This document shows positions 9,203-17,317 of a stretch of 64,000 nt of DNA, one piece after another. This stretch comes from Allosphingosinicella deserti. Lineage in GTDB: Bacteria; Pseudomonadota; Alphaproteobacteria; Sphingomonadales; Sphingomonadaceae. Position 1 is the first letter of the stretch. Every line of letters begins with the position of its first letter. The stretch is taken from assembly GCF_003012735.1 (NCBI RefSeq), contig NZ_PXYI01000004.1:620001-684000 (forward strand), written 5' to 3'. A model generated the notes under the pieces. It had not been told where the DNA came from and made no database searches. It saw nothing but the letters and a program-made list of their open reading frames with translations. A program made the position numbers and the translations under genes.

Positions 9203-10879
9203 ATGGACAGCCTCGCACTCATCATCATTGCGGTTGCGGCGCTTGGCGGCGTTCTTGCCGGCTGGCTGCTCGGCATTCGCCAGAGCGCAGGTTTCCGCAA
9301 GGAGCGCGACGACCATCAGGAAGCCCATCGGCGGGCCGCCGCCGAGCTTGCGGTGGCCGAGGAGCGCGCAAGGCACGCCGCGGCGCTGCAGGATCAGCTG
9401 CGCCTGGTCACCACCGAGCGCGACACCGCGGCACAGGATGTCGCGGCCCTCCGCCCGGTCGCCGCGCGGGTTGAGCCGTTGCAGGAGCAGATCCAACTGC
9501 TCGCCGCAGAACGCGACACCGCGGTACAGGACGTCGCGGCCCTCCGCCCGGTGGCCGCGCGGGTCGAACCTTTGCAGGAGCAGATTCGCGTTCTCGCCGC
9601 CGAACGCGATGCCGCGGCGCAAGAGGCTGCAACCCTTCGCCCGGCCGCGGCGCGGGTGGCGCCGATGGAGGAGGAGCTTCGTGCTTTGCGGGCCGAGCGC
9701 CAGCAGCTTGCCGAAGCCAAGGCCGGGTTCGAGCGCGGCGAGGACGAGCGCCGGCGCAGCTACGAGGAGCAACTCGCGAACCTGAGGGAGATTGAGGCCA
9801 AGCTGCAGAAGACGTTCGGAGAGCTTGCCGGCAAGGCGCTGGAAGGGGCCCATGACAGCTTCCTGAAGCGCGCCGAGGAACGGTTCGGCCATGCCGGCAA
9901 GCAGAATGAGGAGAAGCTGAAGGCTCTCCTCCAGCCGGTCGAAGCCACTCTCAAGCGCTATGAAGAAGGCCTCTCGAACGTCGAGAAGGAGCGGGTCGGA
10001 TCGTATCGCGAGCTCCGCGAGGCGGTCGAACTCGTCCGCTCCGGCCAGACCCAGGTGCGCGAGGAGACCGCGCGGCTGGTCAACGCGCTGCGCTCGAGCC
10101 CCAAGGCGCGGGGGCGCTGGGGCGAGCAGAGCCTCAGGAACGTGCTCGAGCAGGCGGGGCTCTCGGCTTTTGCCGATTTCCGCACCGAAGTATCGATCGA
10201 TACCGACGAGGGCCGCCTGCGGCCCGACGTGATCGTGCGCTTGCCCGGCGGCCGCAAGCTGATCATCGACGCCAAATGCTCGTTGAACGCCTTTCTCGAC
10301 GCCAGCGAGGCGGTCGACGACGTGATCCGCTCAGCGCATCTCAAGGCACATGCCCAGTCGATCCGGAACCACGCCCAGCAACTCGGGGGCAAGAATTACT
10401 GGGACCAGTTCGGGGATGCCGCCGATTACGTGGTGATGTACATCCCCGGGGAGCATTTCCTCACCGCCGCACTGGAGCAGGACGGCGGCCTGTGGGATTG
10501 GGCGTTCGAGCGCCGGGTTCTGCTCGCGACGCCGACCAACCTCGTTGCCCTGGCACGCACCGTCGCCAGCGTTTGGCGGCAGGAGCGTCTCGCCGAGGAA
10601 GCCGCGGAGATCGCCCGCCTTGGAAAGGAGCTCCATGCCCGCCTGGCGACGATGGGCGCCCATGTCGCTCGTCTAGGGCGCAACCTCGATCTCGCCACCG
10701 GCGCCTATAACGCCTTCGTCGGAAGCCTCGAAAGCCAGGTCATGACCCAGGCCAAGCGCTTCGAGGCTTTGGAAGTGTCGAGCGGCGCCAAGGAGATCGA
10801 GGCCCTCCCGGTGATCGACGCTACGCCGCGCGCGCTGACCAAGCTCGACACCGGCGAATTGCCGGAGGCCGCCGAGTAG
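9203..10879 (+). CDS. rmuC: DNA recombination protein RmuC homologue
   Basis: 558 aa. Residues about 5-23 are a single membrane-spanning or signal-anchor helix (SLALIIIAVAALGGVLAGWLL), followed by a long Ala/Glu/Arg-rich coiled coil to about residue 250 and then the RmuC nuclease-like domain: SPKARGRWGEQSLRNVLEQ, PGGRKLIIDAKCSLNAFLDA, VVMYIPGEHF and ATPTNLVALARTVASVWRQE. RmuC is linked to suppression of inversions and repeat recombination in E. coli; its biochemistry is not settled. The coiled coil contains three copies of a 31-residue unit. The ATG at 9203 is chosen because the anchor follows directly. Confidence 0.92.
   Translation: MDSLALIIIAVAALGGVLAGWLLGIRQSAGFRKERDDHQEAHRRAAAELAVAEERARHAAALQDQLRLVTTERDTAAQDVAALRPVAARVEPLQEQIQLLAAERDTAVQDVAALRPVAARVEPLQEQIRVLAAERDAAAQEAATLRPAAARVAPMEEELRALRAERQQLAEAKAGFERGEDERRRSYEEQLANLREIEAKLQKTFGELAGKALEGAHDSFLKRAEERFGHAGKQNEEKLKALLQPVEATLKRYEEGLSNVEKERVGSYRELREAVELVRSGQTQVREETARLVNALRSSPKARGRWGEQSLRNVLEQAGLSAFADFRTEVSIDTDEGRLRPDVIVRLPGGRKLIIDAKCSLNAFLDASEAVDDVIRSAHLKAHAQSIRNHAQQLGGKNYWDQFGDAADYVVMYIPGEHFLTAALEQDGGLWDWAFERRVLLATPTNLVALARTVASVWRQERLAEEAAEIARLGKELHARLATMGAHVARLGRNLDLATGAYNAFVGSLESQVMTQAKRFEALEVSSGAKEIEALPVIDATPRALTKLDTGELPEAAE
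9416..9694 (+). repeat. Three tandem 93-bp repeats inside rmuC
   Basis: Units start at 9416, 9509 and 9602, exactly 93 bp apart, each encoding a 31-residue coiled-coil block that begins ERDTAAQDVAALRP or a close variant. Units 1 and 2 are nearly identical in DNA and protein; unit 3 is more diverged. Because 93 is a multiple of three, copy-number change would keep the frame. Confidence 0.9.
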
Positions 10880-10923
10880 GCGTTGCTCGTCTCCTGTCAC
10901 CCATAAGTCGGAGGGTGAGAGAC

Positions 10924-11292
10924 ATGACCGACGGAGAGATGATGGCGCGGATGCTCGGCGGGCTCGAGACGTCCGGTCAGCCGCATGGAATCGAACTTAC
11001 GGCCGTCCGGTTTCCGGAGCTCGCGTCTGCTCAGGCTTTCACCGACCAGTGCGAGCAGCATGGATTGTCCGTCGTGGTACGTCGAAGACCGCTGATGAGC
11101 GACTCGCAATGGGAGGAGTTGCTGCGGGAGGTCGGAATGCCTGGGGATGAGGACGTTCCCAGCCGCGAAGAGTTCAGGGACTGGCACGTCGATGCAGCCG
11201 CAAACCTGATCCTGACCGAAGAGACCGTCGCCAATATCTGGGACGTGCTTGCCGGACGGCGAAGGAGCTCGGCGGACATCTTTGTTCAATGA
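10924..11292 (+). CDS. Small acidic hypothetical protein
   Basis: 122 aa, not recognised. No signal peptide or membrane segment. It looks like a compact soluble alpha/beta protein: a strand-helix unit (IELTAVRFPELASAQAFTDQ) followed by a basic patch (VVVRRRP) and an acidic, Trp-containing second half (EEFRDWHVDAAANLIL). The ATG at 10924 is chosen over the GTG at 10915 because GGAGG at about 10910-10914 sits nine bases before it. A distant resemblance to RraB-like RNase E inhibitors crossed my mind but I cannot support it. Confidence 0.7.
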   Translation: MTDGEMMARMLGGLETSGQPHGIELTAVRFPELASAQAFTDQCEQHGLSVVVRRRPLMSDSQWEELLREVGMPGDEDVPSREEFRDWHVDAAANLILTEETVANIWDVLAGRRRSSADIFVQ

Positions 11293-11451
11293 GCTTCCCC
11301 GCGAGGGCGAGGGACCTGCGCGTTCGATGCGGCTGAGCAGGGACAGGCCGGGCTCAATCGGGCTGATCCCCGATCGGGGCTTCTGGCTTTCGGCATCGAG
11401 CTTCAAGGACAGCTCGGACACTTTACGGCCAGGCCGTACCCGATCCGGAAC

Positions 11452-11856
11452 TCAGACGTCCCATTCTTTCCGCCGCGCGCCGCCGCAGCCTCTGCGGGTT
11501 TCGCCATTGGCAGTGATCAGGACCTGGTGTTCGAAGCCGTGGCCGCTCAGATCGTCGTTGCAGCGGCTATAGGCGACGTCGACCGTCAGCCGGTCGGCGG
11601 CATAGCGCCGGCCATTGGCGCTCGGCCGAGGGTCTGGGCGATCGATCCGGATCGACTTGCCGCCGGAGCGGCTAGTGTAGTCGATGGTGCGATCGTGGAT
11701 GACGAGACGCCATCCGGGCTCGTTACCCCGCGCCTCATAATGTTCGGGGCCAGGATCGTCGGGAATCGACGCGGTCATCGCCGGGTAGGCGCAGAGCCCG
11801 CAGACGGCGAGCATCGCCCAGGCAGGCCAGCGCGGCATGGTTACTCGGTTACTCAT
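11452..11856 (-). CDS. Secreted COG3650-like protein
   Basis: 134 aa. Residues 1-29 look like a signal peptide (basic start, hydrophobic WAMLAVCGLCAYPAM). The mature part holds the ARGNEPGWRLVI block and later VDVAYSRCNDDLSGHGFEHQV, which recall small periplasmic beta-rich proteins of the COG3650 type (ARGNEPFW-like motif), of unknown function. Two mature Cys residues could form a disulfide. It stands alone between the small acidic protein and the TrmH-type gene. The 159 bases downstream (11293-11451) contain only a short CCCC-GATC-GGGG palindrome at 11368-11379. Confidence 0.72.
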   Translation of the reverse strand: MSNRVTMPRWPAWAMLAVCGLCAYPAMTASIPDDPGPEHYEARGNEPGWRLVIHDRTIDYTSRSGGKSIRIDRPDPRPSANGRRYAADRLTVDVAYSRCNDDLSGHGFEHQVLITANGETRRGCGGARRKEWDV

Positions 11857-11969
11857 CCGCGCAACAAAGCACGTCCGGAATCGATGTTCCAGTGGGTTCT
11901 AAGGTGAAACTGTCCGGACGAATGATGAATGCGCCGGATCCGGATCACGCCGCTGAACCGTTGAGCCGG

Positions 11970-12800
11970 TCATTCGCGCCGCCACTGGTTGATCACCTCG
12001 TAGGCCATGACCGCGGTCGCCACCGCGGCGTTGAGGCTGTCCGCCTTGCCGAGCATCGGCATCTTCACCAGCAAGTCGCACTCGGCCTCATAAGCTTCGG
12101 GCAGCCCTTGAGCCTCGTTGCCGACCAGGATGAAAGCAGGCTTGCGGTAGCGGGGCTCCTGGTAATCGTGGGTGGCCTTGAGGCTGGTGCCGATCAGTTC
12201 GCCGTCGCCGCCGCGCAGCCAGGCGACGAAGTCCTCCCACGATGCGGCGGCGATTCGTTGGGTGAAGAGGGCGCCCATCGTCGCGCGCACCGCTTCGACC
12301 GAGAATGGATCGACGCAATCGTCCACCAGGATGAGGCCGCCCGCGCCGACCGCGTCACCGGTGCGCAGGATGGTGCCAAGATTGCCGGGATCGCGCAGCG
12401 ACTGGGCAACGATCCACAAAGGCGCCGCGGCGCGGTCGATGCGGTCGAGGGACAGATCGAGCGCCCGATAGACTCCGAGCACCGTCTGCGGATTGTCTTT
12501 GCCGGAGAGCTTGTGGAGAATGTCGGAGGTGGTCTCGATGACGTCGCCGCCTCCGGCCTCGATGTCCGCAATCAGCGCCTCGAGCAAGGGATGCTGGGCA
12601 TGTTCCCAGTAGAACAGGATTTCCGGCACGAAGCCGGCCTCGCGCGCTTCGGTCAGGATCCGCAGGCCTTCGGCAATAAACAGCCCTTCGCGGCGCCGGT
12701 TCTTTTTTTCGCGAAGACCGCGAACCTGCTTCACCAGCGGATTGGAGAAAGCGGTGATCTGCCTCGGCACTCGTTTATGCTCCGATTGGCGGCAATGCAT
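11970..12800 (-). CDS. TrmH/SpoU-family RNA 2'-O-methyltransferase
   Basis: 276 aa. N-terminal substrate-binding domain (ITAFSNPLVKQVRGLREKKNRRREGLFIAEG) and a C-terminal SPOUT knot with motif 1 SLRDPGNLGTILRTGDAVGAGG, motif 2 FILVGNEAQGLP and motif 3 KMPMLGKADSLNAAVATAVMAYE. Such enzymes methylate ribose in 23S rRNA or tRNA; the exact target cannot be read from sequence. The start is uncertain: the ATG at 12800 lacks a clear ribosome binding site and a GTG ten codons inside would also give a complete domain. Confidence 0.9.
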   Translation of the reverse strand: MHCRQSEHKRVPRQITAFSNPLVKQVRGLREKKNRRREGLFIAEGLRILTEAREAGFVPEILFYWEHAQHPLLEALIADIEAGGGDVIETTSDILHKLSGKDNPQTVLGVYRALDLSLDRIDRAAAPLWIVAQSLRDPGNLGTILRTGDAVGAGGLILVDDCVDPFSVEAVRATMGALFTQRIAAASWEDFVAWLRGGDGELIGTSLKATHDYQEPRYRKPAFILVGNEAQGLPEAYEAECDLLVKMPMLGKADSLNAAVATAVMAYEVINQWRRE

Positions 12801-12852
12801 GGCTCAGTCGAGCACCTGGCGGCTCGCGACGGCTATGCCGCCGAAGACGGGC

Positions 12853-13125
12853 TCAATCCTCGCCGAAGCGTTCCTCGACGAGCCCGGCGAGCGCGGCGAC
12901 AGCCTGCTCGGCCTCCTCGCCCTCGGCGCTGATCGTGATCGAATCGCCCATCGCGGCGCCGAGCATCATGAGGCCCATGATCGACGTGCCGCACACTTTG
13001 GTACCGTCTTTCTCCACCTCGACTTGGGCGGTGAGCCCGGCAGCGATGGTGACGAACTTGGCGCTCGCCCGTGCATGGAGGCCGCGCCTGTTGCGTAGCT
13101 CGACTGTGCGGCTCGGCACGATCAA
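12853..13125 (-). CDS. ptsH: HPr phosphocarrier protein
   Basis: 90 aa. His17 in NRRGLHARASAKFV is the site phosphorylated by enzyme I, and Ser48 in GTSIMGLMML is the regulatory serine modified by HPr kinase, whose gene lies 1.3 kb upstream in the same operon. No sugar permease (EIIB/C) is nearby, so this is a regulatory PTS, as usual in alphaproteobacteria. The start overlaps the EIIA stop by four bases. Enzyme I is not in this window. Confidence 0.95.
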   Translation of the reverse strand: MIVPSRTVELRNRRGLHARASAKFVTIAAGLTAQVEVEKDGTKVCGTSIMGLMMLGAAMGDSITISAEGEEAEQAVAALAGLVEERFGED

Positions 13126-13526
13126 ACCGTCTCCCCGAGAATTTCGGAGGCAACCGAAATATATTTGCGACCGGCATCCCGCGCCGCGACCACCGCGCCC
13201 TTGACGTCCATGGTCTTGCGCGCGCCCTCGAGGCGGATCAGCATCGGCAAATTGACGCCGGCGATCACTTCGACTCGATCGGACTTCATCAGTGAGATGG
13301 CGAGGTTTGACGGGGTTCCGCCGAACAGATCAGTGAGGATGATGACACCGGTTCCATCATCCGCGCGCGTGATGGCCGCTGCAATGTCATTGCGGCGCCC
13401 TTCCATGTCGTCGTCGGGACCGATGCAGATCGCTTCGATTCGTTCCTGCGGGCCCACCACATGTTCCATCGCGGTGACGAATTCGGCCGCGAGTCGGCCG
13501 TGTGTCACCAGAACCAAACCAATCAT
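13122..13526 (-). CDS. PTS EIIA component of the mannose/sorbose type
   Basis: 134 aa single-domain EIIA-Man. His9 in LVLVTHGRLAAEF is the phosphorylated residue, and ILTDLFGGTPSNLA is the conserved second loop. It accepts phosphate from HPr and acts as a regulator, since no EIIB/C/D is present. It lies between rapZ and ptsH with four-base overlaps on both sides, the common alphaproteobacterial arrangement. Confidence 0.94.
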   Translation of the reverse strand: MIGLVLVTHGRLAAEFVTAMEHVVGPQERIEAICIGPDDDMEGRRNDIAAAITRADDGTGVIILTDLFGGTPSNLAISLMKSDRVEVIAGVNLPMLIRLEGARKTMDVKGAVVAARDAGRKYISVASEILGETV

Positions 13527-14467
13527 TCAACCATCCTATTCCTGCGGCCCGCCCCCGCGGGGCCGCCCTCCACGCCGTCGCGTGGCCGCGAGGCGAGATC
13601 CCGATGCTCGACCGTGGGCGAAAATCCATTCTCGCGCAACAGTCCGGCCACCCGTTCGGCCACGTGTACGGAGCGGTGTCTTCCCCCGGTACACCCGAAG
13701 GCGATCGTCACGTAGGAGCGGCCCTCGGCGCGGTAGCGGGGCATCAGGGTGAGGAGCAAGTCCTCGATCCTCGACAGCACCGGCTCGTAGGATTCATCCT
13801 CCGCGATATGGTGCCCGACGGCGGCATCGAGGCCGGTCAGATCGCGCAAATCGTCCTGCCAGTAGGGGTTTTTGAGGAAGCGCATGTCGAACACGCTATC
13901 GGCATTACGCGGCAGTCCGCGCGAGAAGCCGAACGACATGATCGTCACCGTGGTCGACAGGGCGCCGGCTGCGAAACGCTGGCGTATCTGCTGCTGGAGT
14001 GCGTTGGGCGGCGTTTCGGTGGTGTCGATGACGTGATCGGCCCAGCGCCGCAGCGGCGCCATCAACTCGCGCTCGGCGGCGATACCGTCGGTCGCGGGAC
14101 GGTCCGGCGCCAGCGGATGACGACGACGGGTCTCGGAATAGCGGCGCAGCAGCTCGGCACCCGAGCAATCAAAGAACAGGGTCTCGACCGGAAAATCGTG
14201 ATCGTTGGTCAGCGCCTTGATCTGCTCGACGATCCGACGGGCGTCGAAATCGCGGGTGCGGCTGTCGATGCCGAGCGCGAGCGGACGGTGGCGGCGGGCA
14301 CTGCCCTGTCCCGGCGGGGTTTCGAGAAGGTGTTCGAGCAGCGACAGCGGGAAATTGTCGACGACCTCCCAACCAATATCCTCAAGCGTCTTGAGCGCGG
14401 TGGATTTGCCGGCTCCAGACAAGCCGGTGACGAGAAGGATGCGCTGGGGATCGGCGACGTCGGTCAC
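13523..14467 (-). CDS. rapZ: RNase adapter / nucleotide-binding protein RapZ (YvcJ family)
   Basis: 314 aa. Walker A motif GLSGAGKS at residues 15-22 and VVDNFPLSLLE shortly after; the C-terminal half contains VTIAFGCTGGRHRSVHVAERVA, the family's most conserved block. In E. coli RapZ binds small RNAs and guides RNase E, controlling GlmS; whether that role holds here is not known. Its place between hprK and EIIA links it to the PTS relay. The tail (residues about 290-314) is Gly/Arg-rich. Confidence 0.94.
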   Translation of the reverse strand: MTDVADPQRILLVTGLSGAGKSTALKTLEDIGWEVVDNFPLSLLEHLLETPPGQGSARRHRPLALGIDSRTRDFDARRIVEQIKALTNDHDFPVETLFFDCSGAELLRRYSETRRRHPLAPDRPATDGIAAERELMAPLRRWADHVIDTTETPPNALQQQIRQRFAAGALSTTVTIMSFGFSRGLPRNADSVFDMRFLKNPYWQDDLRDLTGLDAAVGHHIAEDESYEPVLSRIEDLLLTLMPRYRAEGRSYVTIAFGCTGGRHRSVHVAERVAGLLRENGFSPTVEHRDLASRPRDGVEGGPAGAGRRNRMVE

Positions 14468-14889
14468 GATAGCGGAAGTCCGAAGCGGAGGAGGGCACTC
14501 TCTACCTTGATCGGCGCCGACGCCTCAAGCGCGGCGAGGCCGATCACAGGAATTTCGATGCCGGCGAAAGAGCGGCTCGCGGCATCCGGCATGCGTTCCG
14601 GGCCAAGATCCAGATCGACGAGCAAGGCGACCGGGACATGGGCAAGCGGCTCCAGGTCTACGATTCCGATCCCGCGGACTTCGAGCTTGCCGGCGATTCG
14701 TTCCGGCGCGGCGGCGAGCAGCCGACCATCTCGCGCACATAATTCGGTGTAGTCGTCGCTGACGAGCCTGGCGCCGCGATCGATCAGGCGGAGCGCGAGA
14801 TCCGATTTTCCGCTCCCGGACCGCCCTGCGACCAGCACCGCGCGGCCCTCGATCGCCACGCAGGAGGCGTGCAGCATGTTCGCGGTCAT
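14464..14889 (-). CDS. hprK: HPr kinase/phosphorylase, short alphaproteobacterial form
   Basis: 141 aa, less than half of the Gram-positive enzyme: only the C-terminal catalytic domain is present. Walker A AGRSGSGKS at about residues 21-29, then RLVSDDYTEL and GKLEVRGIGIVDL (the HprK signature). It phosphorylates HPr on Ser48. Four-base overlaps join it to chvG upstream and rapZ downstream, so sensor kinase, HPr kinase and PTS proteins are made from one transcript. Confidence 0.94.
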   Translation of the reverse strand: MTANMLHASCVAIEGRAVLVAGRSGSGKSDLALRLIDRGARLVSDDYTELCARDGRLLAAAPERIAGKLEVRGIGIVDLEPLAHVPVALLVDLDLGPERMPDAASRSFAGIEIPVIGLAALEASAPIKVESALLRFGLPLS

Positions 14890-16442
14890 GACGCCGCCGC
14901 TGCCGGGAATCTGATCACGAAGCGCGCGCCGGATCTGCCGCCCTGACGATCCTCCGCGTGGATGCGGCCGCCGTGACCCTCGACCGTTGCCCGGACGATG
15001 GCGAGGCCAAGCCCGGAGTGCCGCCCGAATTCTTCTTCCTCCGGGCGGTCGGAGTGGAACCTGTCGAAAATTTTCTCCCGCTTCGCAGGCGGAACTCCGG
15101 GGCCCTCGTCTTCGACCGTGACGAAGATCTGGTCGTCGATCTCGACCGCGCCGACCTGGACGAGGCCGCCGCGGGGCGAAAAGGAGATTGCATTGTCGAC
15201 GACATTATCAATCGTCCGTGCGAGGCGCTGTTCGTCGCCGGAAATCACCGCCGTCCCGGATCCGGGACGGGCAAAGGCGATGCGCACCTTATGCTCCGCG
15301 GCTCTCTTTTCCCAATGCGGCAGCATGCTCTCGATTACCGTTCCGAGATCGACCGGTTCGAACCGCGCCCGCGACAATTCGGCGTCGAGGCGTGAAATCT
15401 CGGCGATTTCGACAATCAGGCGGTCGAGTCGTGCGATGTCGTGGTGGACGACATCGAGCAATTGCCTCTGAAGATCGGGATCCTTGACCCGGTCGAGCGT
15501 GTCCACCGCCGAGCGCAAGGATGCCAGCGGATTCTTGAGCTCGTGGGTCACGTCGGCGGCGAACGCCTCGGTGGCGTCGATCCGCTGGCGCAGGGACTGG
15601 GTCATGTCGTGAAGGGCGCGGGCGAGGAGGCCGATCTCGTCGCGGCGCTCTGGCAGCAGCGGCACGGCCACTTCGCGCGCACGCCCGAGCCGAACACGGT
15701 GCGCGGCGCGTGCGAGCCGGCGGAGCGGACGCGCGATTGTCCGCGCCAAGAACAACGAAAGGGTGATCGAGACGATGATGACGGCGGAAAGGACGATGCC
15801 GAGGGTGAGGCGCTCGTCACGGACGACGGCCCGGATGTCGCGTGCGTTGCGGGTGAGCAACAGCACCGAATCCTTGCCCACCGGTGCGGCGGCGGAGATG
15901 TAGGGTGTTCCTTCCGGAGCACGGCGCAGCATTGTCGTCGTCCGCTGCGCCCGCAGCGATTCCCCGGCCTCCGGCCAGGCGGCGAGTTCGTCCTTCGCAG
16001 GCAAGACCAGATCGGGCGACGCCGGCGCCCCGACGATCGCGTCGAACGCATTGTCGAGCAGCCGGGCGATGTCCTTGCGGAACGGCTCCCGTGCGGGGTC
16101 GCGCAACTCGTAGGTCGGCCGCGCCCCGTTCCAGCTGTCCATCCACAAACTGCCGTCGTTCCGGTACACCCGCAGCCGAGTCCTCGTGTCGAGCCCGAGA
16201 CGGCGGATCAGCCAGGGCTGCTCCTGGAGCTCGGCGACCCGCATCGCATCGGCGATGGTTTGCGCCTGGGTCTCGGCGTTGAGGGTCGCGCTCTCGGTCA
16301 GACGGCTCCGGAAGCCGTCGAGATAGAAAAGCGAGCCGGCGAGAATGGCCAAGGCGAAGATGTTGACGGCGAGGATACGATGCAAAAGCATCCACCGTCC
16401 CGTCCAGCGCGCATACAGTCCGGCCGGCTTATTCCTCGCCAA
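14886..16442 (-). CDS. chvG: Sensor histidine kinase ChvG/ExoS
   Basis: 518 aa from a TTG start. Membrane helix near residues 20-40 ([20 protein letters not shown]), periplasmic sensor region to about 210, second helix at about 213-233, HAMP, then the kinase core with His300 in [13 protein letters not shown]-box DNAISFSP, and the G boxes DEGPGVP and [16 protein letters not shown]. ChvG senses envelope or acid stress and phosphorylates ChvI. The start is uncertain: TTG 16442 overlaps the chvI stop, and ATG 16391 would shorten the protein by 17 residues and leave the helix almost at the N-terminus. Conserved sequence before the helix favours the TTG. Confidence 0.92.
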   Translation of the reverse strand: MARNKPAGLYARWTGRWMLLHRILAVNIFALAILAGSLFYLDGFRSRLTESATLNAETQAQTIADAMRVAELQEQPWLIRRLGLDTRTRLRVYRNDGSLWMDSWNGARPTYELRDPAREPFRKDIARLLDNAFDAIVGAPASPDLVLPAKDELAAWPEAGESLRAQRTTTMLRRAPEGTPYISAAAPVGKDSVLLLTRNARDIRAVVRDERLTLGIVLSAVIIVSITLSLFLARTIARPLRRLARAAHRVRLGRAREVAVPLLPERRDEIGLLARALHDMTQSLRQRIDATEAFAADVTHELKNPLASLRSAVDTLDRVKDPDLQRQLLDVVHHDIARLDRLIVEIAEISRLDAELSRARFEPVDLGTVIESMLPHWEKRAAEHKVRIAFARPGSGTAVISGDEQRLARTIDNVVDNAISFSPRGGLVQVGAVEIDDQIFVTVEDEGPGVPPAKREKIFDRFHSDRPEEEEFGRHSGLGLAIVRATVEGHGGRIHAEDRQGGRSGARFVIRFPAAAAS

Positions 16443-17139
16443 AGCGATAGCCCACGCCGTAGAGCGTTTCGATCCCCTTGAACTCGGTATCGACCTGGCG
16501 GAACTTGCGGCGTAAGCGCTTGATGTGGCTGTCGATCGTGCGGTCGTCCACATAGATATCGTCCTGATAGGCGACATCCATCAGCTGATTGCGGGATTTG
16601 ACCACGCCGGGACGCTGAGCGAGCGCCTCGAGGATCATGAACTCGGTCACCGTGAGCGTGACGTCCTTGCCGTCCCAGGTGACGCGATGGCGGGCGGGAT
16701 CCATCGCCAGGCGACCGCGAACGATCTGCGCTGCCTCCGGCGTCTGCGGCTCGGCATCGGAGGGGGTCGCACGCAGCTCGGCGCGTCGCAGGATCGCCCG
16801 GATGCGCGCGATCAACAGGCGCTGCGAGAATGGCTTGCTGATATAATCGTCGGCGCCCATCGCAAGCCCGAGTGCTTCGTCTAGCTCCTCGTCCTTCGAC
16901 GTGAGGAAGATCACCGGCAGCTCGCTGCGCTCCCGCAACCGCCGCAGCAGCTCCATACCGTCCATACGCGGCATCTTGACGTCGAGCACGGCGAGATCGG
17001 GTGGATTGTCGACAAGAGCCTTCAGGGCTGTCTCGCCATCCGAATAGACGCGAGTCGCGAACCCTTCGGCCTGCAACGCGATCGACACGGAGGTCAGGAT
17101 GTTCCGATCATCGTCGACGAGCGCAATCGTCACGGACAT
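16429..17139 (-). CDS. chvI: Response regulator ChvI
   Basis: 236 aa OmpR/PhoB-type regulator. Receiver domain with Asp53 in [13 protein letters not shown], the acidic pair in LVDDDRN and the Lys of [11 protein letters not shown]; winged-helix DNA-binding domain from about residue 135 ([19 protein letters not shown] and [18 protein letters not shown]). It is the partner of ChvG directly downstream, with overlapping reading frames. The ATG at 17139 starts the receiver domain; longer upstream in-frame sequence is not protein-like. Divergent pckA lies 178 bp away. Confidence 0.96.
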   Translation of the reverse strand: MSVTIALVDDDRNILTSVSIALQAEGFATRVYSDGETALKALVDNPPDLAVLDVKMPRMDGMELLRRLRERSELPVIFLTSKDEELDEALGLAMGADDYISKPFSQRLLIARIRAILRRAELRATPSDAEPQTPEAAQIVRGRLAMDPARHRVTWDGKDVTLTVTEFMILEALAQRPGVVKSRNQLMDVAYQDDIYVDDRTIDSHIKRLRRKFRQVDTEFKGIETLYGVGYRFGEE

Positions 17140-17232
17140 TGGAAAGAAATGCCTCTCGCCGCCATGGATGCGGCTTCTATCCCAAGCCTCGTGACGGAGC
17201 AACCGAGCCGCCCGAAGGTGACAGCGCTGTCT

Positions 17233-17261
17233 TTGACGGGCCTCCGGAGCTTCGATATTCG
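17233..17261 (+). promoter_or_regulatory. Putative pckA promoter
   Basis: TTGACG (17233-17238), 17 bp, TATTCG (17256-17261), predicted start near 17268, leader about 50 nt. It lies in the 178-bp divergent region shared with chvI, where a ChvI site would be expected. I found no clear direct repeat to propose as that site. Confidence 0.42.
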
Positions 17262-17317
17262 GCCAGCTTCGAAGAAGGGGCGCAAAGCCTCGCTTCATTG
17301 AAATCGGGAGAGAATTT

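Noticed and set aside
11368-11379. CCCC-GATC-GGGG palindrome as a terminator
   Set aside because: Only a four-base stem around GATC and no T-run on either strand.
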